From Clostridia bacterium (GTDB taxonomy: Bacteria > Bacillota > Clostridia > Christensenellales > CAG-1252): a DNA stretch of 41,316 nt. A program made the position numbers and the translations under genes. Positions 30,408 to 38,536 of the stretch are shown piece by piece (within the stretch, counting starts at the first letter, position 1; the number at the start of each line of letters is the position of its first letter). The stretch is from contig JAFTOZ010000064.1 of the NCBI GenBank assembly GCA_017463565.1, forward strand, positions 1 to 41,316, written 5' to 3'. The notes below the pieces were generated by a model. That model searched no databases. It saw nothing but the letters and a program-made list of their open reading frames with translations, and was not told the DNA's origin.

Positions 30408-31898
30408 ATGAAAAAGTTGGTTTGGATTTTGGTGATCGTATTGGCAATCAGTATGTTGCTTCCGACGCTGGCAGCCTGCACGCCCGAGGAGGAAATCCCT
30501 TCCAAGAAGGCAATCGTATGGGTGACTGCGCTCTTGGCAGGTGGCTTGGTGGACAGTCAGGACGGCTCTGCCGCTTGGGACCCCATCAATTCGGAGAATC
30601 TCTCTATGGCCAACTTTATGGGTAAGGAGATTGAAGACTTGATCCCCGAGCTGTTGGGTGGAGATTTGCTGGCGGAGTTGGATATTTCTGCGTTGCTTGG
30701 CCCCGTGTTGGATGGTGTGGAGGACGATAGCAATTTCCTGTGGCGTTTGACGTTGGACGAAAACCGCGTTGCCAACGATCCGGACGTGGTGGTAGCTACC
30801 GACCCGAGCATTGGCCTGTACTACGGTGTGTTGCGTGCGTACGAATCGCAGATCAAGGGTCTGCAAGCCGTCTATGGTGATGAGTACGAAGTCAAAGTCT
30901 ACGCCTACGATTGGCGTTATGATAACCACCTTGCTGCAGAGGGGTTGGAGAAATTTATGCAGGAAAACAACTACCGTGATTCGGTGATTTTGGCGCACAG
31001 TATGGGCGGTGCCGTGGTTGCGGAGTATCTTGCTCGCAGCCAAGACAACCGTGACCGTGTGGCGGCATACGTGTCAATGGGCGGCACGCTGGCAGGTTCC
31101 TTCGATACCTGGCATATGATGGAGAATCCTGCAACCTACGTGACCGATCTATTGGAAAACAACGGTATGAGCAGTATCTTGGGTCTGTTGGATCTGTTGA
31201 ATCTGCGCGACAAGGTGCAGGGTGTGTTGCGCCAAGTGCAAGACTTCGTTGTGAGCACCGATACCTTTATCCAACTGTTGCCTACCTGGGAACTGTTGCA
31301 GAGCGCGCACTATTCTGCCGACAATCCTGCTGTCACCGTGGACGGTGTGGCGATCACTTCGGAGGAGCAGTTGCTTGATCTGTACGCTTCCCGTCCGTGG
31401 GCTTGGCAAAAGGACGCAGACGGCAACTACGTCTATAACGAGGACGGCTCGCACAAGCTGCGCTACGCAATGGAGGGCCTGCGTGAGTATCAAGATAGCC
31501 TCTACGTGACCCTGCCCTCGGGTGAGCGTGTCATTTCCACTTCTTTGGTGAACACCTACTACGTGACCGGTGCGGAAGTGGCAACCCACTGCGGCGTGGA
31601 TATTACGCACGACGAGGAGGGCAACGAGAGCATTACTTTCCGCTATTCCTACGAGGGAGATATGCAGGTGCTGTTGCACAGTTTGATTGAGAATCAAGAC
31701 CCCGATGCGCTTCTGGAGAACGGCCATTTGGTGGTGATGCACGGTGCTAACCACTATTCCGTCGGTTGCGATTGGAACTTGATCAAGGAAGAACTGATTC
31801 GCCTGATCGATACCGTGGCAGAAACGGACGGCGCTGCACGTGCCGCCGAGTTGGAGGCGGAGCAACAAGTACCAGGCGAGGAAGAGCCTATAGAATAG
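30408..31898 (+). CDS. Lipoprotein of the LCAT-like lipase/acyltransferase family
   Basis: 496 residues. The signal peptide ends in LAAC (Cys 24), so it is anchored outside the cytoplasmic membrane. The hydrolase core has VYAYDWRYDNH (the D-W-R motif of lecithin:cholesterol acyltransferase relatives), the nucleophile elbow AHSMGG with Ser198, and a C-terminal HGANHYSVG with the likely catalytic His. Residues after 480 are an acidic tail. It probably hydrolyses or transfers acyl chains on lipids or esters at the cell surface. AAGGAG lies seven bases before the ATG. Monocistronic. Confidence 0.88.
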   Translation: MKKLVWILVIVLAISMLLPTLAACTPEEEIPSKKAIVWVTALLAGGLVDSQDGSAAWDPINSENLSMANFMGKEIEDLIPELLGGDLLAELDISALLGPVLDGVEDDSNFLWRLTLDENRVANDPDVVVATDPSIGLYYGVLRAYESQIKGLQAVYGDEYEVKVYAYDWRYDNHLAAEGLEKFMQENNYRDSVILAHSMGGAVVAEYLARSQDNRDRVAAYVSMGGTLAGSFDTWHMMENPATYVTDLLENNGMSSILGLLDLLNLRDKVQGVLRQVQDFVVSTDTFIQLLPTWELLQSAHYSADNPAVTVDGVAITSEEQLLDLYASRPWAWQKDADGNYVYNEDGSHKLRYAMEGLREYQDSLYVTLPSGERVISTSLVNTYYVTGAEVATHCGVDITHDEEGNESITFRYSYEGDMQVLLHSLIENQDPDALLENGHLVVMHGANHYSVGCDWNLIKEELIRLIDTVAETDGAARAAELEAEQQVPGEEEPIE

Positions 31899-31905
31899 GC
31901 TAACA

Positions 31906-31956
31906 AGCGCAAGGAAGCAAAAACGATTGCAATGCGTTGGATTCTTGCGCTATAAT
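31906..31956 (+). promoter_or_regulatory. Promoter of aspS flanked by inverted repeat
   Basis: TTGCAA-N18-TATAAT (31927-31956). AGCGCAAG (31906-31913) and CTTGCGCT (31944-31951) are perfect inverted repeats. The right arm abuts the -10 and the pair brackets the -35, as expected for a repressor looping or dimer site. Its function is not established. Confidence 0.6.
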
Positions 31957-32000
31957 ACCATTCAGACAACAATTTGTGGCAAAGCCACGAGGGAGACATT

Positions 32001-33290
32001 ATGAACATTAGCAAAATTAACGCCCTAAAAGTAGGCGAGATCAACAAAGTGCAAGGTTTTGTTGAGAACATTCGCGACAAGAAATCCATGGCCTTTTTGG
32101 TCGTGAAAGACATCACCGGCAAACTGCAACTGACCATTGAAAAGGAAAAGTTTCCGCAGCTTGGCGAAAAGGTCAAGGAATTGACCATTCACTCGGTCAT
32201 CACCGTAGAAGGACCCGTAGTAGAGAATAGCTACGTGCGCTTGGGTGGCATCGAAATGTTGCCCGAGAGTTTGGTCATCGAGTCGGTGGCTGCCCCCCTG
32301 CCCATCGAGGAAAAGAGCAGTATCGACCTGCGTTTGGATCACCGTTGGATTGATTTGCGCAGCGAGCGCAACACGTTGATCTTCAAGGTGCAAACCCTGA
32401 TTGCCGCCAAATTCCGTGAGTTTTTGGTGGAACGCCGTTTCGTAGAGATTCACACCCCCAAGTTGATTGGTGCGGCATCCGAGTCGGGCGCAGACGTGTT
32501 TGAGCTGACCTATTTTGACCGCAAGGCGTACTTGGCGCAATCTCCTCAGTTCTACAAGCAGATGGCAATGGCAGCAGGCTTTGAGCGTATTTTCGAGTGC
32601 GGTCCCGTGTTCCGTGCAGAAAAGAGCAACACCAACAAGCACGCCACCGAGTTCACCGGCTTTGACCTTGAATTCTCCGGTATCGAGAGTTTTGAGGACG
32701 TCATGAAGATGGAGGAGGAGATGATTGCTTACGTCATGCCCTTTGTCAAGGAGCAATACGGCGAGCAAATCAAGGCCCTGTTTGGAGAGGAAGTCGTAGT
32801 GCCCACTCTGCCTTTCCCCCGTGTGAAATTGGCAGACTTGTATCAAGACTTGCAGACCATGTACGGTTTGGATCCTGCTTTGTGCGAAAAGGGCGACCTT
32901 TGCACCGAGGGTGAGCGTTTGTGCCGCCGCTATGCAATGGACAAGTTCGGCCACGAGTTCCTGTTCGTCACCGACTTCAGCGCCGAGAAGCGTGCTTTCT
33001 ACCATATGCGCAACGAAGAGGGCGTGCCCCAGGGCTACGACCTGATCTGGAAAGGTTGCGAAATCACCACGGGCGCACAGCGTGAGCACCGCTTGGACGT
33101 GTTGCGCGCACAAGCCGAGGAAAAGGGCTTGGACCAAGACGTCAAGTTCTACTTGGAGTTCTTCCGCTACGGTTGTCCTCCCCACGGTGGCTTTGGCATT
33201 GGTTTGGACCGTCTGACGATGATCCTGCTCAATATCCCCATCAAAGAGGTTATGTTCCTCTTCCGCGGACCCGACCGTTTGACCCCGTAA
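32001..33290 (+). CDS. aspS: Aspartyl-tRNA synthetase, archaeal/AspS2 type
   Basis: 429 residues from MNISKINALKV, with GGGAG six bases upstream; a GTG nine codons earlier is less likely. An OB-fold anticodon-binding domain (residues 15-100) is followed by a class II catalytic core with AYLAQSPQFYKQM, motif 2 FRAEKSNTNKHATEF and motif 3 GFGIGLDRLTMILL. The compact length and lack of the bacterial GAD insertion (bacterial AspRS is about 590 residues) identify the archaeal-type enzyme, found sporadically in Firmicutes and Deinococcus. Such enzymes may also charge tRNA-Asn for the GatCAB route. Which specificity applies here cannot be settled from the window. Confidence 0.9.
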   Translation: MNISKINALKVGEINKVQGFVENIRDKKSMAFLVVKDITGKLQLTIEKEKFPQLGEKVKELTIHSVITVEGPVVENSYVRLGGIEMLPESLVIESVAAPLPIEEKSSIDLRLDHRWIDLRSERNTLIFKVQTLIAAKFREFLVERRFVEIHTPKLIGAASESGADVFELTYFDRKAYLAQSPQFYKQMAMAAGFERIFECGPVFRAEKSNTNKHATEFTGFDLEFSGIESFEDVMKMEEEMIAYVMPFVKEQYGEQIKALFGEEVVVPTLPFPRVKLADLYQDLQTMYGLDPALCEKGDLCTEGERLCRRYAMDKFGHEFLFVTDFSAEKRAFYHMRNEEGVPQGYDLIWKGCEITTGAQREHRLDVLRAQAEEKGLDQDVKFYLEFFRYGCPPHGGFGIGLDRLTMILLNIPIKEVMFLFRGPDRLTP

Positions 33291-33355
33291 GCAACAAAAG
33301 GCAAACAAAGAAATCAATAGGAAAAGGGCAATATGCCCAATAAATGGAGAATATT

Positions 33356-33562
33356 ATGGTTACTATCACCCCCGACATGATGATTTTGGACGTCGTCGTT
33401 CAAGGCAACGCCGAAGCAGTTGAGCAAGTGCTCACCGACATTGGCATGCATTGCTTGCACTGTGCTTTTGCACATGGCGAAACGGTCGAAGAAGCTGCCC
33501 TCGTGCACGGTATCGACGTCAACGAGCTGGTGAAGCGTCTCAACGAGGCCGCCAACAGCTAA
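33356..33562 (+). CDS. DUF1858 domain protein (hybrid-cluster-associated redox disulfide type)
   Basis: 68 residues. The ATG at 33356 is preferred over one four codons earlier because GGAG stands eight bases before it. The sequence has the DUF1858 pattern: an N-terminal I-T-P-D-M-M-I-L-D-V block, then DIGMHCLHCAFAHGETVEEAALVHGIDVNELVKRLN, with a CxxC pair (Cys-Leu-His-Cys). Related proteins are called hybrid-cluster-associated disulfide proteins and are thought to do thiol-redox or metal chemistry. It lies downstream of aspS and one base before the beta-propeller gene, so it is probably co-transcribed with the latter. Confidence 0.85.
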   Translation: MVTITPDMMILDVVVQGNAEAVEQVLTDIGMHCLHCAFAHGETVEEAALVHGIDVNELVKRLNEAANS

Positions 33563-33563
33563 T

Positions 33564-36104
33564 ATGAAAAAAGGTCGGTCAATTGCAACCCTTTTGAGCG
33601 TGCTGATTCTTGTGATCAGCACTCTTTGCTTGCCCTTTGACTTGGCCTATGCAGAAACAGAGTCTATCCCTGTACCGGAAGACCCTGCTACGGAAACGGT
33701 TGTCACCAACGACTACGTAGAGTGGGGCACCCTCTATGCACTTGCTACCGACCAAGAGTTGGGCGTAGTGGTAGAGGGATCCGCAGGGTGGCAGTTGCAC
33801 ACCTTTGGTGCCTACCAATCGGTATTGACCTTGCCCGACTATATCACCAACCCTGCCGAGTTGAGCCTGGCTCTTCGCCGTGGCGAGCGTGACGTACTGT
33901 TGCTTTGGCACGCCGAGGGTTTATGGGCGGTGGACTTGCTGTCGCAGGAGTGGCTTTCGGTACGGTTGCCACAGGCGCTGGACCTTGGCTTGTCCGTCCA
34001 TGCGCTGACCTGCCTGGGGTTGCACCCCACCCAAGACGTTTTGTACGCAGGCTACGGCAACGGCTACCTTGTTTGGGCACCTCTTGCCGATACCGTTGGT
34101 GAGGGCGAGCCTCTGGCTGTGGAATATTTCCGCGATAGGGCCGCTACCATCATTGCGGATGGCAACTTTGGTTTCGACAGGTTTGTGGTGGGAGAGGAGT
34201 GTGTGTATTTCCACAACGATACCCTCGACAAATCCTTTACCTATGATATTGAGACCGCCTACGTTTCTCCCTCTTTTGACGAACAGGCAGAGATGTTTTT
34301 GCCATTTGCAGAAGGTGTGTTGTTGCGAGAAGGCGCCGTTTGGTCTACGGAAAACGCAGACGAGGCGGTGATTTCCGTTGGCGCAGAGCAGGACGCAGAA
34401 TTGGCTGCTTGCGGCGCTCTTGCTATGCATACCGGCGGCATCCCCTTGCTCTTTGCGGTGGACAACGGACAAGCGGCCATCAAGGTGTACGATACCGACT
34501 ATCAGTTGGTGCAAATGTTTGGTAGCCGTGGCAACTCGCTCGGTAGGTTGTCTTCTCCCACCGCCCTTTCGGTGGGGCAGGTCGTTGCCGTCAACGACAA
34601 AGGCAATCAGCGAGTCAGTATCTACGACCCTGCCGCTAAGAAATATTACCTTCTCGACTACGTGGCGGACGAGTTGGCCGTTTCGGGCAATCACGTCTAC
34701 GTAGCGGTGGGTGGCCTGGTGCACCAATACCGTATCGCCCAAGGGCAAGTACAGTTGATTTGCACCTTTGATTTGGCGGTGGTAGAACACGTAGACGCGT
34801 TGGTTGCCGTGTGCGACGAGGCGTATGCGCTGGCAGAGGGCAAATTGTACTGTTTGCACCGCCAGAGCGGTATCGACCGTCCGCAAGTCAGCGAACAGGT
34901 TTGGGAGAGCGAGGACGGCAATCCCTTTTTGAATGCGGTAGACCTGGTGGCAGGCCGTCACGCAGACGTGCTCTATTTGGTCACCAAAGACGGGCAAGAG
35001 ACCTACGTTACCCCCTACAAGGAGGGTATTTCGGTGGGAGTCAGCGAGCAGATTTCCTCTGCTTACTCGCATATCGAGGCCGACTATTGCGGCAATTTGT
35101 ACGTGCTGTCTGCCCAAGACGGCAAACTTTATACCCACGTGCGCAACCTCAACGGTTACCAAGTGGTAGAGGAAGAGGTGGATTTGATTGGACTGTCTTT
35201 CAATACTGCCGACGGTGCGGTGTACGGTTTGCGCGCGCACGCCCTGCTCAAACTTCCCCTTACGGTAGCCACCGAGCAAAATAGCCAGTACGACCATCCC
35301 GCTATGGACGAGTGGCGTAAACCCTATCAAAGTATTCTCACCACGCAAGCCGTGTGGGGATATGCTGCCTGTGACAACTACGAGTCTTTGGTTCGTGTGG
35401 AGGAGGGCAAGCTGGGATTGTTGCTCGCCGAGCATACCTATATGGGCAACGACTACTATTACGTGGAGATTGAAATCCACCCGGGCGAAAGAGCGGTGCG
35501 TATCTATCTGCCCAAGGATCAAACGCAACTGATGCCCTCTTCTACGCCCACAGCGGAGCAATGGGTGCGCTACAACGGCGCAGACGCCGTCACGGGAATC
35601 TATCCCTATCCCTCGTACGAGGCAACCGCTACGCACAATATCACCACCGACCGTGCCTTGTTCAAGATTATCCGTATCGTGGGTGTCTACGAGGGGCAGA
35701 TGGTCTGGCCGTGGTACGAGATTGAGTACGAAGGGGAGCGCGGATTTGTTTGTGCGGATCACTACGTTACCGCCGAGATTCAGCATCCTACCGTAGAGCG
35801 TTTCTATGCTCGTGTCGTTGCCAACCGCTTGGGTGAGACGATCCCTGTGTACGTCGCTCCCTCGACCGAGGCAGAGGTGTTCACTACCTTGGTGGACGGT
35901 ACGGAGATTGAGTTGGTTTCTCCCTACGACGAGGATAGCGAGTGGACGGTGATTCGCTTGGATGACGTGGAGTATTACGTACTGACCGCCAACGTGACCC
36001 AAAGCGCACTCACCAACGGACAAACATTTGCCATTATCTTGGCAGGTGTGGTATTGCTTGCGGCTATCGTTACTTTCTTGATGTATAAACTGGTCAAACG
36101 CTAA
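33564..36104 (+). CDS. Membrane-anchored extracellular beta-propeller and SH3-like protein
   Basis: 846 residues. Signal peptide of about 30 residues (ending LAYA-E) and a C-terminal membrane helix at about 822-843 (FAIILAGVVLLAAIVTFLMY) followed by basic KLVKR, giving an extracellular protein held by its tail. Residues 40-590 contain repeated beta-strand units such as FGSRGNSLGRLSSPTALSVG, typical of NHL/propeller blades. Two SH3-like segments follow near 670-740 and 750-815 (RLGETIPVYVAPSTEAEVFTTLVDGTEIELV is typical of SH3_3). SH3 domains of this kind bind cell-wall peptidoglycan. No catalytic motif was found; a wall-scaffold or sensor role is inference. Confidence 0.85.
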   Translation: MKKGRSIATLLSVLILVISTLCLPFDLAYAETESIPVPEDPATETVVTNDYVEWGTLYALATDQELGVVVEGSAGWQLHTFGAYQSVLTLPDYITNPAELSLALRRGERDVLLLWHAEGLWAVDLLSQEWLSVRLPQALDLGLSVHALTCLGLHPTQDVLYAGYGNGYLVWAPLADTVGEGEPLAVEYFRDRAATIIADGNFGFDRFVVGEECVYFHNDTLDKSFTYDIETAYVSPSFDEQAEMFLPFAEGVLLREGAVWSTENADEAVISVGAEQDAELAACGALAMHTGGIPLLFAVDNGQAAIKVYDTDYQLVQMFGSRGNSLGRLSSPTALSVGQVVAVNDKGNQRVSIYDPAAKKYYLLDYVADELAVSGNHVYVAVGGLVHQYRIAQGQVQLICTFDLAVVEHVDALVAVCDEAYALAEGKLYCLHRQSGIDRPQVSEQVWESEDGNPFLNAVDLVAGRHADVLYLVTKDGQETYVTPYKEGISVGVSEQISSAYSHIEADYCGNLYVLSAQDGKLYTHVRNLNGYQVVEEEVDLIGLSFNTADGAVYGLRAHALLKLPLTVATEQNSQYDHPAMDEWRKPYQSILTTQAVWGYAACDNYESLVRVEEGKLGLLLAEHTYMGNDYYYVEIEIHPGERAVRIYLPKDQTQLMPSSTPTAEQWVRYNGADAVTGIYPYPSYEATATHNITTDRALFKIIRIVGVYEGQMVWPWYEIEYEGERGFVCADHYVTAEIQHPTVERFYARVVANRLGETIPVYVAPSTEAEVFTTLVDGTEIELVSPYDEDSEWTVIRLDDVEYYVLTANVTQSALTNGQTFAIILAGVVLLAAIVTFLMYKLVKR

Positions 36105-36118
36105 ACCGTTTGCCATAT

Positions 36119-36158
36119 AAAAAGGAGATTCCGCCGAATGGTTAGGAATCTCCTTTTT
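36119..36158. terminator. Bidirectional terminator
   Basis: AAAGGAGATTCC and GGAATCTCCTTT form a 12-bp stem around a 12-base loop. T-runs on both strands serve the propeller gene and the convergent beta-helix gene. Confidence 0.9.
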
Positions 36159-36167
36159 GTTTGCCTT

Positions 36168-36770
36168 TTACCGTCTTTCTGCGTAGGGCAAAAGGATACT
36201 GCCCGGCGCAAGTACCATACCCGGATTGAGCACGCGGTTGCACCCCACCTCGGCACGGTCAGCAACCAGCGCGCCCAACTTGGTAAGTCCTGTTTGTAGG
36301 ACGGTGCCGTCGGGCAAGCATAGGCGAACCGTACGGTGGTCCAGGCGCACGTTGGAACAAATCACACCTGCACCAATATGCGCACGATAGCCCAAAATGC
36401 TATCTCCCACGTAGTTGAAATGAGGCGCCTTTGCCTCGTCGAACAATAGCGCGTTTTTCAACTCGGTAGCGTGGCCGACAATCGCGTTCTTTCCTATTAA
36501 TACGCCACCGCGCACGTACGCGTGCGGGCGCAACGTAGCACCGTGATCTATCAGACAGGGCCCGTCTATGTGTACGCTATCTGCAATGCGCACCCCTTGT
36601 CCCACCCATACGTCGGGGGCAACGGCTCGGTATTCCTCGGGCAAACGCCAAAACAGCGCCCGTAGCAAATCTGCCAAATTTTCGGGAATTTGCCACAGAG
36701 CAAGGTGTGCAGGGTAAGGGAGCAGGGTATGGCTCCAATCAAACCAACTATTGAGTTCCGCTACGTCCAT
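36168..36770 (-). CDS. Left-handed beta-helix acyltransferase-like protein
   Basis: 200 residues. Residues 50-195 consist of hexapeptide-type turns (VWVGQGVRIADSVHIDGP, ATLRPHAYVRGGVLIGKNAIVGHATELKN, GDSILGYRAHIGAGVICSNVRLDH). This is the left-handed beta-helix of GlmU-C and other acyl- or nucleotidyl-sugar enzymes; the N-x-x-Y-V-G-D-S and G-A-G-V-I-C-S-N blocks are close to GlmU and its homologues. It follows the nucleotidyltransferase gene by nine bases, so together they resemble a GlmU split into two proteins. The actual acyl acceptor is unknown. Confidence 0.85.
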   Translation of the reverse strand: MDVAELNSWFDWSHTLLPYPAHLALWQIPENLADLLRALFWRLPEEYRAVAPDVWVGQGVRIADSVHIDGPCLIDHGATLRPHAYVRGGVLIGKNAIVGHATELKNALLFDEAKAPHFNYVGDSILGYRAHIGAGVICSNVRLDHRTVRLCLPDGTVLQTGLTKLGALVADRAEVGCNRVLNPGMVLAPGSILLPYAERR

Positions 36771-36779
36771 ACGTTCTCC

Positions 36780-37637
36780 TTAGGCTTCGTGCAGGTGCAC
36801 AGGATACTGCCCACTCAGCACCAACGCCGCCAACCGTCTGCGCACGCCGACCAAATCTTCTGCGTGGGTGAGACCGCACCATTGCTCCTTTGCTATCTCA
36901 AGGCGCACGCCGTGGGGCTCTTGCGCCACCCATTGATTGATTGCGTGGGTGAGTGGATATTCCTCTGCCGTGTCTGCCTTTTGCAAAAACTGCGCAAAGC
37001 CTCTGCCAAGAATAGGGCGCACCGCAGGGGTGAGACTCATCAAATTCATCGATGCAGGCAAACTTTCTTGAATGCGGCGGCGGCAGGATTGATCGGCAGC
37101 CCATAGAGCCCCTTCTTCTCGCCACACGGCACACTCCACCAGCGCAGAGATTCTGGTCCCTTTGTGGGCAATCAGGGCGCGGTTGACCTGTCCTTCGGGT
37201 ACGGTGCTTCCCACGGCAAATCCCACCACGCAACCAACCCCTTGGGTTGCTGCACTTACCGCCCGTTCAATCGACTCTCTACCGTAGAAATCATCTGCGT
37301 TGCACAAAATGGCAGGCTGATCGAGGTATGCGCTCGCACACAGTAGGGCGTGGCCCGTGCCCAGGGGGAGAGTGCGGTGCTCGTAGCCGTACGCTTCGGG
37401 GGCAATCTGTGGGCAATAGCTGACTTTCATGCACCTGGCAAGCCGCGCACCCACCCCTTGTTTCCAAGAGGGGATTTCCTCTTGGCGTACGATCAGCACC
37501 GCTTCCTCCACGCCTGCCTTGCGGGCGTCATACACGGTATATTCCAGTAGGCACTGTCCACGTGTATCTACCGCCGCTTGCTGCTTGTTTCCGCCAAACC
37601 GACGGGCTTTTCCTGCCGCCAACACCACTATGCGCAT
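36780..37637 (-). CDS. Nucleotidyltransferase family protein (sugar-phosphate type)
   Basis: 285 residues from MRIVVLAAGKARRFGG; the frame runs 24 codons further upstream, but the first of the NTP-binding residues follows directly on this start and a GGTGG element precedes it. The N-terminus is the NTP_transferase signature (LAAGKARRFGG with downstream Lys). LPLGTGHALLCA and CNADDFYG supply the nucleotide- and metal-binding Asp residues. It would transfer a nucleotidyl group to a sugar or alditol phosphate in the cytoplasm. The product is not identifiable. Pairs with the beta-helix gene downstream. Confidence 0.85.
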   Translation of the reverse strand: MRIVVLAAGKARRFGGNKQQAAVDTRGQCLLEYTVYDARKAGVEEAVLIVRQEEIPSWKQGVGARLARCMKVSYCPQIAPEAYGYEHRTLPLGTGHALLCASAYLDQPAILCNADDFYGRESIERAVSAATQGVGCVVGFAVGSTVPEGQVNRALIAHKGTRISALVECAVWREEGALWAADQSCRRRIQESLPASMNLMSLTPAVRPILGRGFAQFLQKADTAEEYPLTHAINQWVAQEPHGVRLEIAKEQWCGLTHAEDLVGVRRRLAALVLSGQYPVHLHEA

Positions 37638-37711
37638 AACCACCCCCAACAAACCACTATATGCGGTCTGCTTGTAGGAGTGTGTATTGGGATAGAGGAC
37701 AAACGGCAAAG

Positions 37712-37734
37712 AAAAAACGCCCCGATGGGCGTTT
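37712..37734 (-). terminator. Terminator of the nrdG-type gene
   Basis: AAACGCCC-ATCG-GGGCGTTT on the minus strand, an 8-bp perfect stem followed by a run of T. Confidence 0.9.
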
Positions 37735-37748
37735 CCAATGGAAGAAAA

Positions 37749-38432
37749 TTATAGCGAGCGGATTTTCGTGGGCACGTACGCTTGGGCCTGCCGTTGCATT
37801 TCTCCAAGCATTTCCTCGCTCACACCGCTAAGACCTGGGGTCAGGTTTGTGCCGTGGTCGGCAAAGGGTTGCAAGAAGTAACGCTTAGCACCGGCAATCC
37901 AGGCGGCAATCTGCCCAATTTCCTGGGGGGTATGATATCCGGCCACAACGGTGGTGCGAAATTCGTAGTCCACTTTGCCCTCTTTGAGCAGAGCAATAGA
38001 GCGCTCGATGGCTGCTATATCCACCTCTACGCCTGCCGTTTTTGGGTAGGCAGAGGGCGCATTTTTGACGTCCATTGCCACGTAGTCTACCAATCCTGCC
38101 TCCACGAGCGCCGCCAATACGTCGGGTTTGGTGCCGTTAGTATCCAACTTGATGCGATAGCCAAGCGCACGTATGCGCACCAACAACTCGGGCAAATCCC
38201 GGTGGAGAGTGGGCTCGCCACCCGTCACACAGACCGCATCCACCAACCCTTTGCGCATACGCAGATAGGCAAAGATTTCCTCCTCGTCCAGGGCTTTTGC
38301 CCCAACTCCCGTCACAAGAGATGCATTGTGGCAAAAAGGACAGCGCAAATTGCAGCCCCCTGTGAATAGGGTGCAAGCCACGTAGCCGTCGTAGTCCACC
38401 AAAGAGTATTTTTCAATGCCGTATATTTTCAT
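37749..38432 (-). CDS. nrdG: Anaerobic ribonucleotide reductase-activating protein, radical SAM (NrdG2 type)
   Basis: 227 residues from MKIYGIEKYS, with a GAGAGG site upstream; longer in-frame starts lack one and run through the promoter. The radical-SAM cluster motif is CNLRCPFC (Cys 27, 31, 34), followed by TGGEPTLHRDLPEL and KLDTNGTKPDVLAAL. The opening KIYGIEKYSLVDYDGYVACTLFTGGC is characteristic of the NrdG2 group, thought to form the glycyl radical on class III ribonucleotide reductase. nrdD is not in the window. Function in anaerobic dNTP synthesis is therefore inferred from family. Confidence 0.88.
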   Translation of the reverse strand: MKIYGIEKYSLVDYDGYVACTLFTGGCNLRCPFCHNASLVTGVGAKALDEEEIFAYLRMRKGLVDAVCVTGGEPTLHRDLPELLVRIRALGYRIKLDTNGTKPDVLAALVEAGLVDYVAMDVKNAPSAYPKTAGVEVDIAAIERSIALLKEGKVDYEFRTTVVAGYHTPQEIGQIAAWIAGAKRYFLQPFADHGTNLTPGLSGVSEEMLGEMQRQAQAYVPTKIRSL

Positions 38433-38451
38433 GGCGCCTCTCTTTCCCCTC

Positions 38452-38480
38452 TTGTCAATGGGGAGCATATGCGGTATAAT
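38452..38480 (+). promoter_or_regulatory. Promoter of the Crp/Fnr regulator gene
   Basis: TTGTCA-N17-TATAAT. The -10 overlaps the nrdG -10 on the other strand by two bases, and both sit inside a dyad ATATGC-N12-GCATAT (38467-38490). Confidence 0.75.
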
Positions 38481-38507
38481 GATAGCATATTTCATACCGT
38501 TTGGCAA
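38479..38507 (-). promoter_or_regulatory. Promoter of the nrdG-type gene
   Basis: Minus strand TTGCCA-N17-TATCAT (-35 at 38507-38502, -10 at 38484-38479). RNA polymerase cannot occupy this and the crp promoter at the same time. Confidence 0.6.
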
Positions 38508-38536
38508 GGGGCAAACCCTGCCTGTGGAGAGGAAAA

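Noticed and set aside
33921-36116. 731-codon minus-strand open frame over the propeller gene
   Set aside because: The plus strand has a signal peptide, SH3-like domains and a membrane anchor; the minus frame has none of these.
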